Source: an uncultured bacterium (lineage in GTDB: Bacteria > Spirochaetota > Leptospiria > Leptospirales > Leptonemataceae). From it: a stretch of 64,000 nucleotides of DNA. Each line of letters opens with the position of its first letter. The stretch's first letter is position 1. Made by a program: the position numbers and the translations under genes. Positions 56,976 through 64,000 of this stretch are shown here, piece after piece. Below the pieces are notes generated by a model that had not been told where the DNA came from, searched no databases, and worked only from the letters and a program-made list of their open reading frames with translations. Where the stretch lies: the NCBI GenBank assembly GCA_937928085.1, contig CALFVU010000013.1:28849-92848 (forward strand), in the 5' to 3' direction.

Positions 56976-59714
56976 ATGGAAAATACATTAGAACTATTTA
57001 ATCAAAATTCGATCCAAAATTCTGAAGATTTGGATTTTTTTGGTAATCCATCTCGATTTTATCAAACCGATTTGTTATTAGCAATTCGTGTGTTGCAATC
57101 GTATAAACTAAGAATTCAATATATTTATGATAGGTTATCTAGCTTATCAAATTCAAGAACTCTTCTTTTACCTCATCAGATAGAAGCAACCTATAGAGTT
57201 ATTCAAGGGATCTATCATCGATTTTTAATTGCAGATGAAGTAGGATTGGGAAAGACTATAGAAGCAGGCTTAATTATGAAAGAATTAATTTTAAGAAAAA
57301 ATTATAAAAATATTTTAATAGTAGTTCCTGCTCCTTTACAAATCCAATGGAAACAAGAATTGCTTAGTAAATTTAATGAAGATTTTGTCATTCTAAATAA
57401 GAAAAATTTCGAAATGATTAGACAAAAAACTTCTTATTATAAGATTATTACTTCAATTGATTTTATTAAAAATAAACAACTTTCAGAACAGGTAAGTAAA
57501 ATTAAATGGGATTTAGCAATTTTTGACGAAGCTCACAGATTACGAAGAGATTTTCATAGGATTACGCAAGCTTATCATTTTGCTGAGAAAATTTCTAAAC
57601 AAGTGGAATCTCTGCTTTTACTAAGCGCAACACCATTTCGAGGAAAGATAGAAGAATTATATTTTTTAATAAAATTGATTGATCCTCATATTTTAGGCCC
57701 AGAACATTCTTTTATTAATGAGTTTGTAATTCCTTCTAGAAATGGAGAGAACATAAAAAAAATACAAAGAAAAATTCAACCGGTAATTATAAGAAGAAGA
57801 AAAATTGATGTAGGTGGTTTTACAAAAAGAATTGCGAAAACCATAAAATTCGAATTATCACCGGAAGAGAAAGTTTTTTACGAAGAAACAACTAAATATG
57901 TTAAAAAAGAATATAATTTATCAAAACAAATGCAAAATCGAGCTATTGGCTTTGTTATGATTGTTTTTCAAAAATTATTGGATTCTTCTACGCGTGCTTT
58001 AGTAAAGGCTTTAGAAAAAAGAAAATCAATTTTAGAAAGTAAACTTTATCGTTTTATTCCAAAAGAAACTGATTTTGAATATGATTTCGAAGAATATATA
58101 GAATATTTAGAAAGCGAAGAAGAGCTTTTAGATCAGATTTCTCATTTTGAGCATAAACAAGAGTTTAGTGAAATACGAAGAGAAATTCTTTCTTTGTCAA
58201 AACTTTTAAGTTTAGGAAAAAAAATAAAAAAGGATACAAAATTACTAAAACTAAAAGAAACTATTAATTTTTTAAAACAAAATCATCATAATAAGATTAT
58301 CATTTTTACTCAATTCAGGACAACACAGGAATATTTATTAGAAAATTTAAAAGAATATCATTGTAATATTTTTAATGGTAGTTTATCGAATGAGCAAAAA
58401 GAAAATGAAATATGGGAATTTAGTGAGAAAGGAGAAATTTTGATTAGTACTGAAGCTGGCGGAGAAGGAAGAAATTTGCAGTTTTCAGATGTTTTGATCA
58501 ATTATGATCTGCCTTGGTCACCCTTAAAGATGGAACAAAGAATTGGTAGAATTCACCGTTTTGGACAAAAAAAAGATGTTTTGATTCTTAATTTTTCAAC
58601 AAAAGGAACAGTAGCGGAACGGGTTTTGCACATATTAGAGAATAAGATCAAAGTATTCGAAGATTCTCTAGGACCTTCAGATGTCTTGTTGGGTTCAATA
58701 GAAGAAGAATTAAATTTATCAAAATTTATAATGGAGTTGATTTCAGAAGAAAAAAAACAAAAGGACTTAGAAAAAAGTTTAGAAGAAAAAATAGAAAATA
58801 TAAAAAAATCTTATAAATTATTAGAAGAATTAGTATCCCCCAAAGTGATCGATTTTAATCTTTCTGAATTTTATAAAGTTATTCAGGAAGAAAGAACCGT
58901 GAATAATCAACATATAGAAAGATTAGTACTGGACTATTTAAAAGAAAATCAAAATAAAGATGTTTCTTTAAAAAAAATAAAAAAAGTAAAAAATATTAAC
59001 TTTTATACTTTATTGCCAGAAAATAAAATTGCTGTTTTTGATTCTTTAACAGCTTTTGAAAATGAAAGGTATGTTTTTCTTGCAATAGGTCATAAATTAG
59101 TAGACGAAGCGTTACAATATTATTTAAAATTTTCTAATGACGTTTTTATTATAAAATTCAGATCTAACCGATTTCAAAAAAAAGGTTTTTATTTTGTTTT
59201 CGAAGTAAATGTGTATTTTCCAAAAGAGAAAAAAGAGCTTATAATTATATTTTCTAAAAAAAATTCTAATGAATTCGAAATTATTACTCAATTTTCTTTA
59301 GAGGATTTATTTCAGAATCCAAAACTCATAAAAGAAGTAGAGATTTTAGAAATCAAAGAAAAAGAAATAGAAATAATAAAAGAAAAAGCAAAAATGGCTA
59401 GAAATTGGGTAGATAATCAAATCTATAATATGAACTTAAATTGGTTGTCTAATCTTAAAGAATTATATAAGAATGAGCAATATAAAATCGAGATTAGCTA
59501 TGGGAAGATAATTAGAGATCTGGAAGAAAAAAAAGATATAGAAAGATTGAAATATAAAATGAACCCAAGAGCAGAAAGAAAAGCAATACAAACAAGACTG
59601 GAAAACGCCATACAAAACACTAAATTAGAATTAGAAAAACAAATTCGAAATTTACATAATAAAACGATTCTAAAAAAAGAAATCAAATTGTTTCAGATTT
59701 ACTGGAATGATTAG
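56976..59714 (+). CDS. SNF2-family helicase, RapA/HepA-like
   Basis: 912 residues. The N-terminal half has helicase motif I ADEVGLGKTIEAGLI (about 86-100), motif II FDEAH, motif III LLLSATPF. The C-terminal RecA lobe has IIFTQFRTTQEYLLENL, STEAGGEGRNLQF and motif VI QRIGRIHRFGQ. The long C-terminal region (about 560-912) is helical and charged. RapA recycles RNA polymerase after transcription, and this protein is of similar size and layout, though it has no recognisable N-terminal Tudor-like domain. The stop codon shares a base with the downstream tRNA. Confidence 0.85.
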   Translation: MENTLELFNQNSIQNSEDLDFFGNPSRFYQTDLLLAIRVLQSYKLRIQYIYDRLSSLSNSRTLLLPHQIEATYRVIQGIYHRFLIADEVGLGKTIEAGLIMKELILRKNYKNILIVVPAPLQIQWKQELLSKFNEDFVILNKKNFEMIRQKTSYYKIITSIDFIKNKQLSEQVSKIKWDLAIFDEAHRLRRDFHRITQAYHFAEKISKQVESLLLLSATPFRGKIEELYFLIKLIDPHILGPEHSFINEFVIPSRNGENIKKIQRKIQPVIIRRRKIDVGGFTKRIAKTIKFELSPEEKVFYEETTKYVKKEYNLSKQMQNRAIGFVMIVFQKLLDSSTRALVKALEKRKSILESKLYRFIPKETDFEYDFEEYIEYLESEEELLDQISHFEHKQEFSEIRREILSLSKLLSLGKKIKKDTKLLKLKETINFLKQNHHNKIIIFTQFRTTQEYLLENLKEYHCNIFNGSLSNEQKENEIWEFSEKGEILISTEAGGEGRNLQFSDVLINYDLPWSPLKMEQRIGRIHRFGQKKDVLILNFSTKGTVAERVLHILENKIKVFEDSLGPSDVLLGSIEEELNLSKFIMELISEEKKQKDLEKSLEEKIENIKKSYKLLEELVSPKVIDFNLSEFYKVIQEERTVNNQHIERLVLDYLKENQNKDVSLKKIKKVKNINFYTLLPENKIAVFDSLTAFENERYVFLAIGHKLVDEALQYYLKFSNDVFIIKFRSNRFQKKGFYFVFEVNVYFPKEKKELIIIFSKKNSNEFEIITQFSLEDLFQNPKLIKEVEILEIKEKEIEIIKEKAKMARNWVDNQIYNMNLNWLSNLKELYKNEQYKIEISYGKIIRDLEEKKDIERLKYKMNPRAERKAIQTRLENAIQNTKLELEKQIRNLHNKTILKKEIKLFQIYWND

Positions 59715-59785
59715 CCCCCGTAGCTCAGTGGATAGAGCATTGGTTTCCTAAACCATGTGCGCAGGTTCGAGTCCTGCCGGGGGCA
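59714..59785 (+). tRNA. tRNA-Arg (anticodon CCT)
   Basis: 72 bases forming a full cloverleaf: acceptor stem GCCCCCG with CGGGGGC, D arm GCTC/GAGC, anticodon loop TTCCTAA, T arm GCAGG-TTCGAGT-CCTGC, discriminator A. Four of five anticodon-stem pairs are canonical; the outermost (T-T) is not. CCA is not encoded. It reads AGG codons. The first G is the last base of the upstream stop codon. Confidence 0.95.
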
Positions 59786-59796
59786 AATAACAAATA

Positions 59797-60384
59797 CTAA
59801 TTTTTGATTCCTTCTCCTTTTATTTGAATGAACACTTCTTCTCCAATAACCAATCCTCCAGTTTCTAAAATTTTATTCCAGGTAATTCCAAAATCTTTTC
59901 GATTGATTTTTGTTTCTGCTGTAAATCCAATTCTTTCTTTGCCCATAAAATCTTTGATTTTAGCTATATATTTGACATCCATTACCACTTCTTTCGTTAT
60001 ACCTTTTATGGTTAATTTTCCTTTTAATTTTTTTGTTTCTCCGGCTTTAATTTTTATTGCTTCTGTGTTAACAAATTCAATAAAAGGATATTTCTTTGCA
60101 TCAAAAAAGTCTTCACTTCTAAGATGATCATCTCTTTTTTTGTTTGCTGTGTCAATAGATTCTACTTTGATTTTTGCACTAACACTTTTTAAAGTATTTG
60201 TATTTTCATCATATTCAAAGATAGCTTCATAATCATTAAATCTACCATCAACGTTAGAAATCATCATGTGTGTAATTTCAAAACCAACTTTTGTGTGAGC
60301 ATTATCCACTATATAAGAATTTGCCCATAAGCCTATTGATAAAAAAAATAATAAAAATTTCCATTTTGAAAATTTTAGGACCAT
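59797..60384 (-). CDS. YceI family periplasmic protein
   Basis: 195 residues. GGAGG lies 6 bases before the ATG. A signal peptide ends LWANS, and the mature protein starts YIVDNAHTKVGFEITHMM, the family signature. RDDHLRSEDFFDAKKYPFI and GKLTIKGITKEVVMDV are also diagnostic. YceI proteins form a lipocalin-like barrel that binds isoprenoid chains. Confidence 0.92.
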   Translation of the reverse strand: MVLKFSKWKFLLFFLSIGLWANSYIVDNAHTKVGFEITHMMISNVDGRFNDYEAIFEYDENTNTLKSVSAKIKVESIDTANKKRDDHLRSEDFFDAKKYPFIEFVNTEAIKIKAGETKKLKGKLTIKGITKEVVMDVKYIAKIKDFMGKERIGFTAETKINRKDFGITWNKILETGGLVIGEEVFIQIKGEGIKN

Positions 60385-60446
60385 TTGAAACCTCCGTTTT
60401 TAAATTTAAATATAAAATAATTATTTCGAAAGTTTTGTCTACATAA

Positions 60447-60926
60447 TTATTTTTTATTTGCTTTTTTGATCATACTTTCTACTTCTTTAGTTAATTTTAG
60501 TTTTGCAAAGGGTTTAATATTGTTTTTTTCGAACCAATCTTGATTCATTTCTAAAGCATATTTAGCGGGTTTTGAAGAAGTATGAATTGCTTCAGAATAA
60601 GGAGTAAGCTTTTGTACCTCTATTAAAAAGCCATCTTCATCAAAAAAAGCAAGATCTAAAGGAATTTGGGTATCTTTCATCCAAAAGCTTTGATAATCTT
60701 CGTAAGAAAATACAAAAAGCATTCCTTGATTTTCTTTTAAATATTTTCTTTTCATTAATCCTTTTTTTCTTTCTTCCAAAGTAATTGCTAATTCTACTTC
60801 GATGGGAATTTCGTTAATGTAAATAATGTAAGTTTTTTTTAAGAGATGTTCAAAACAATATATTGATAAAATTAAAAAAAATATGATTTTTGTTTTATTC
60901 AGGAAGTTTTGGAATTTGTTTGTCAT
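60447..60926 (-). CDS. DUF192 family protein
   Basis: 159 residues. An N-terminal hydrophobic segment (about 12-27) suggests export or anchoring. The DUF192 core is clear: ERKKGLMKRKYLKENQGMLFVF, FWMKDTQIPLDLAFFD, and AKYALEMNQDWFEKN. The family's function is not firmly known. It overlaps the end of dnaX by 32 bases. Confidence 0.88.
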   Translation of the reverse strand: MTNKFQNFLNKTKIIFFLILSIYCFEHLLKKTYIIYINEIPIEVELAITLEERKKGLMKRKYLKENQGMLFVFSYEDYQSFWMKDTQIPLDLAFFDEDGFLIEVQKLTPYSEAIHTSSKPAKYALEMNQDWFEKNNIKPFAKLKLTKEVESMIKKANKK

Positions 60927-62265
60927 CGGTAATATAGGTTCCTAAAAATTTGTTTTGTATTTCGTCTTCCAATTGCATTTTATTTTTTTCTTGATTTATA
61001 TTATTTGTATTTGTTTCGCTTTCAAAAATTAGGTTTTTGTTTCTTGGTATTGCTTGTGAATTTTGACTAAACAGTTTTTCCTCTGAGATATCAATTCCTT
61101 CGAAATATTTAGTTAGAGTGTTGATCTCTCGTATGATTTCTTCTAAGGTTGGTTTGTTCAGTTTTTCGTGAATCTTAATAAGATGAACTTCTAATAAGAT
61201 TCTTGCTTCGTATGAATTTTTTATTTTTAATAAATACGCTTTTGATTTTAATTGATAAAATTCTTCAAAAATAGCTAATAGTTTTTCGTATTGTATTGTA
61301 TTAGTTAAATTTTTTACTTTTTCTATATCTTCAGTAATTAAACCCAAAATTTCTTTGTTATGTATTCCTTTTTTGATTAAAATGCAAATTCTTAAAAATT
61401 CTAAGTATTCCCAAATCAATTTTTCTAAATCACTACCAAAATCAAAAATTTCTTTTATTGGTAAAATCAATTCTTCTATGGATAGATTCGAAAAAAGATT
61501 TTGAGTAATTTTTAAAAATAAATCTATAGGATAACTTCCCATTAGTTCTTTTATTTTTTCATAAGTGATTTCTCCTTTTGTATATGCGATTACTTGTTCA
61601 AAAAAAGAAAGACTATCTCTAACAGAACCATCACCTTTTTTTGCAATTAAAAACAAAGAATTCTTATCAACTTTAATATTTTCTTTGATTGCTATTTGTT
61701 CTAAATAGTTTTGTAATTTTTGAATACTAACTTTTCGAAAAGTAAAAATCTGACACCTTGATAAAATAGTTTCGGGTATTTTATTGATTTCTGTAGTAGC
61801 TAAAATAAATAAAATGTATTCAGGAGGTTCTTCTAAAGTTTTTAATAAAGCATTAAATGACTCTTTTGTTAGCATATGAACTTCGTCAATTATATAGACT
61901 TTTTTATTCCCCTTGATGGGTTTAAATTTTACATTTTCTCTAAGATCTCTTATGTCTTCTATCCTTCGGTTTGATGCTGCATCGATTTCAATTACATCTA
62001 AAGAAGTACCGGAAGTTATTTCTTTGCAAGATTCACATTGGTTACATGGCTCAACGCCATCAGGTTGGAAACAATTCACTCTTTTGGCTAAAATTCTTGC
62101 AATTGTGGTTTTACCAACTCCTCTAGGACCATAAAACAAATATGCTGAACCTAATCGATTTTCTTTAATTGCATTTTCTAGTGCATAAATCGTATGATTT
62201 TGTTCTAAAATTTCTTCGAATCTTTGAGGTCTATATCTTCTTGCAAGGACTTTGTAAGAATTCAT
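60895..62265 (-). CDS. dnaX: DNA polymerase III subunit gamma/tau
   Basis: 456 residues. It loads the sliding clamp. The N-terminus YKVLARRYRPQRFEEILEQ is the family start. Walker A GPRGVGKTTIA, a zinc site with Cys spacing C-x9-C-x2-C-x2-C (in NCFQPDGVEPCNQCESC), the DEVH-type IIDEVHML and sensor DGSVRDSLS are present. The C-terminal part is short, so a long tau is missing. No clear slippery heptamer for a programmed frameshift was seen. Confidence 0.94.
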   Translation of the reverse strand: MNSYKVLARRYRPQRFEEILEQNHTIYALENAIKENRLGSAYLFYGPRGVGKTTIARILAKRVNCFQPDGVEPCNQCESCKEITSGTSLDVIEIDAASNRRIEDIRDLRENVKFKPIKGNKKVYIIDEVHMLTKESFNALLKTLEEPPEYILFILATTEINKIPETILSRCQIFTFRKVSIQKLQNYLEQIAIKENIKVDKNSLFLIAKKGDGSVRDSLSFFEQVIAYTKGEITYEKIKELMGSYPIDLFLKITQNLFSNLSIEELILPIKEIFDFGSDLEKLIWEYLEFLRICILIKKGIHNKEILGLITEDIEKVKNLTNTIQYEKLLAIFEEFYQLKSKAYLLKIKNSYEARILLEVHLIKIHEKLNKPTLEEIIREINTLTKYFEGIDISEEKLFSQNSQAIPRNKNLIFESETNTNNINQEKNKMQLEDEIQNKFLGTYITDDKQIPKLPE

Positions 62266-62450
62266 ATGTCAATTGCAGTTTTTCATTTGATTTTCAATAA
62301 GTCAATACAGAAAAAAATTCATTTTTTTATTGCTGGAATGTATTATTTTTTTCATTTAGTTTTTTACTTTACTTAATTTTATTATTTTTTTTTTATTATT
62401 ACATATAACGCTTTAACCGAATTTAAAGTTTAAGAACTGGAGGTGATTTT

Positions 62451-63503
62451 ATGGTAGATGCGAACATGACTCAAGAAGAAATCGATGCCTTATTAAGTGG
62501 AGTAGAAAGTTTAGAAGAGCCAGAGATAGTACCCGATAAAACTTTAACGAGTGCAAAAGAAGTTTCTTTATCTCCTTTAGAACGAGACAGAATTGGCGAA
62601 GAAATTCTAAATGGCCTTTTAAAAGGGGCATCGGGTTTAAAAGCGTTATTAAATTTAGATGTAACTATAGAAAATCCATACGTGGATATAAGGAATCCGA
62701 ATGATATCTATAAAGATTTTAAACAAAAAAATGTGATTTTCGAAGTTAAAATCAATGGGGCAATTAATGGAGAAATTTTTTTTCTATTACCTTACTTAGA
62801 AGTTCAAAAAATTGTGAATATTATTATGGGAGGAATGGGGCAAGATGTAAGTGATGAACCTCTTGATTCAGCTCAAAAATCTACAATTAAAGACGCACTA
62901 AATCCTTTGTTTTATTCTCTTATTAACCATCTTTCTATTCAAATTGGAAATACTATTACACCAATTGGAATTTATATTAAAAACACGGATGAATTCACAG
63001 ATACTCTTTCCGAAAGTTCTTATTTAAGGATACAATATAGTTTTAGTATTTTAGGTTTTATAAATACTAAGTTATTGGTAATTTTACCTTTTTCTTTAGC
63101 CAGAAATGTTTTAACTTTAATTCAAACGAAAGAAAAAACTTCGAAAGTTAAAACACAAGAGGAAGTAGAAAAAGAACCTTCGATTCCAATCAAAGAAGTT
63201 GAATTTCCTAATATCAGTACCACAACACAAGGACTTGCAACACCCAATATGGAATTGCTCCTTGATGTACAAATGAACGTATCTGTTGAATTAGGAAGAA
63301 CTAAAAAATATATCAAAGAAATTTTAGAAATGGGAGAAGGTTCAATCATAGAATTAGATAAACAAGCAGGAGAGAATGTCGATGTACTTGTGAATGGAAA
63401 ATTGATTGCTAGGGGCGAAGTTGTAGTAATAGATGAAAATTTTGGTGTACGTATTACAGAAATTATTTCTCCAAAAGATAAATTAGGGATCAAAAAGAAA
63501 TGA
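62451..63503 (+). CDS. fliN: Flagellar motor switch protein FliN/FliY type
   Basis: 350 residues with a strong TGGAGGTGA site. The N-terminus NMTQEEIDALLSG is the conserved CheY-contact/docking motif of FliM-FliN proteins. The middle (about 50-220) is a CheC-like region. The C-terminal SpoA domain (about 265-345) reads LLDVQMNVSVELGRTKKYIK, LDKQAGENVDVLVNG and GVRITEIISP. It forms the switch ring that sets the rotation of the flagellum. It is divergent from dnaX. Confidence 0.9.
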   Translation: MVDANMTQEEIDALLSGVESLEEPEIVPDKTLTSAKEVSLSPLERDRIGEEILNGLLKGASGLKALLNLDVTIENPYVDIRNPNDIYKDFKQKNVIFEVKINGAINGEIFFLLPYLEVQKIVNIIMGGMGQDVSDEPLDSAQKSTIKDALNPLFYSLINHLSIQIGNTITPIGIYIKNTDEFTDTLSESSYLRIQYSFSILGFINTKLLVILPFSLARNVLTLIQTKEKTSKVKTQEEVEKEPSIPIKEVEFPNISTTTQGLATPNMELLLDVQMNVSVELGRTKKYIKEILEMGEGSIIELDKQAGENVDVLVNGKLIARGEVVVIDENFGVRITEIISPKDKLGIKKK

Positions 63504-63513
63504 ATAATAATAT

Positions 63514-63873
63514 ATGAGAAAAAAGTATGGTATAACAAAGCGCTCCCAAAATTCAATTCAAAAAAAAGTTTATGTTTCTACGAGTAAAATTCATGGTTTA
63601 GGTGTATTCTCGAAAAAAAAAATTCGAAAAAATGAATATATTGGAAGTTACGAAGGAGAAATTGTTTTAGAAGATAATACCTACGTACTATGGGTTCAAC
63701 AAGATCATGGAGGTTGGATCCTTATCGATGGAAAGAATGAGCTTAGGTATTTAAATCATTCTTCTAAGCCAAATGCTGAGTTTCGCGATAATAAACTTTA
63801 TGCGATTCGAACCATTAAACCTAACGAAGAGATTACTATTCATTATGGCGAAGACTGGAATGATATCCCTTAA
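63514..63873 (+). CDS. SET-domain protein, probable lysine methyltransferase
   Basis: 119 residues, only a SET core. The motifs are KIHGLGVFSKKKI (G-x-G SAM loop), RYLNHSSKPN with the NHS signature at 81-83, and EEITIHYG with the catalytic-type Tyr111. There is no Cys-rich post-SET region. Bacterial SET proteins methylate lysines on proteins of the host or their own. It starts 10 bases after fliN and may share its transcript. Confidence 0.88.
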   Translation: MRKKYGITKRSQNSIQKKVYVSTSKIHGLGVFSKKKIRKNEYIGSYEGEIVLEDNTYVLWVQQDHGGWILIDGKNELRYLNHSSKPNAEFRDNKLYAIRTIKPNEEITIHYGEDWNDIP

Positions 63874-63968
63874 ACCTTAATGAAATTTTTCATAACGATG
63901 TATTATTTGAGTTTGATGTATAAAAGATTTGACTAAGAATTATAGCGGAAAAATTTTGATATTGGGTA

Positions 63969-64000
63969 GCCCAGGTAGCTCAGTCGGTAGAGCAGAGGAC
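63969..64000 (+). tRNA. 5' part of a tRNA, probably tRNA-Phe
   Basis: GCCCAGG acceptor strand, TA, D arm GCTC...GAGC and then the start of the anticodon stem (AGAGGAC), cut by the window end. The D arm and GAGGAC stem suggest tRNA-Phe, but the anticodon itself is outside the window. Confidence 0.7.

Noticed and set aside
60895..62265. Programmed frameshift in dnaX
   Set aside because: A-rich stretches exist but none forms the slippery heptamer with a following hairpin that I could identify.

Overview
The window is about 64 kb of very AT-rich, tightly packed bacterial DNA. The gene content points to a diderm spirochaete of the Leptospira branch (Leptospirales). It holds lpxD (lipid A), an Mla-type lipid transporter, many lipoproteins with relaxed spirochaete lipoboxes, a flagellar switch protein, and a citramalate synthase that keeps the substrate-binding residues described for the Leptospira enzyme. 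It also holds two families I associate with leptospires (DUF1577-like and DUF1564-like), an HDOD protein with a spirochaete-type ATPase-like front module, and a MurA with Asp in place of the catalytic Cys. The base composition looks clearly more AT-rich than described Leptospira, so a divergent or uncultured relative is likely. The caa3-type oxidase indicates aerobic respiration.

Layout. 1-5.7 kb: two von Willebrand A proteins on the minus strand (the first cut by the window edge), an ECF sigma factor with a membrane anti-sigma factor of the NrsF/DUF1109 type, and the ATPase-HDOD protein. 5.8-10 kb: methyltransferase, aroC, an S41-like PDZ lipoprotein, a pterin-reductase-like SDR and folB. 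10-14.6 kb (minus): SCO protein and cytochrome c oxidase subunits II, I, III and IV. 14.8-21.3 kb: rplU-prp-rpmA-obgE-proB, then tig-clpP-clpX. 21.3-29.9 kb (minus): DUF1820 protein, mlaE-mlaD-mlaF, a mutarotase-like protein, endonuclease I, a DUF1577-like protein, a LOG protein, a FAS-I-like acyltransferase and efp. 30-38.8 kb: lpxD, an outer-membrane-like protein, a CIRCE-controlled groES-groEL, murA and a molybdate/tungstate transporter. 39-49 kb: desaturase, thioesterase, uvrC, a paraoxonase-like propeller lipoprotein, cimA, a truncated globin and several small envelope proteins. 49.3-51 kb: a decayed region with two recognisable pseudogenes. 51-64 kb: a glpX-like phosphatase, a flippase, PBP1A, a Nudix protein, a RapA-like helicase, tRNA-Arg, YceI, DUF192, dnaX, a fliN-type switch protein, a SET-domain protein and the start of a tRNA.

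The strongest unusual signals are these. (1) The ClpP beside tig and clpX has lost two of three catalytic residues (Ser to Asn, Asp to Leu) and should be a ClpR-like pseudo-subunit. (2) Convergent remnants of a Crp/Fnr regulator and a cytochrome P460 fill an apparently empty 1.7 kb stretch. (3) The groE operator is a symmetric CIRCE variant, with the same change in both arms. (4) A stand-alone acyltransferase resembles the AT domain of type I fatty acid synthases. (5) An S41-protease-like lipoprotein lacks its catalytic residues. (6) The GlpX-like enzyme keeps its metal ligands but has lost a conserved DGD motif. I saw no phage, insertion sequence, CRISPR array or defence island. All family calls come from reading the sequence, without database searches.
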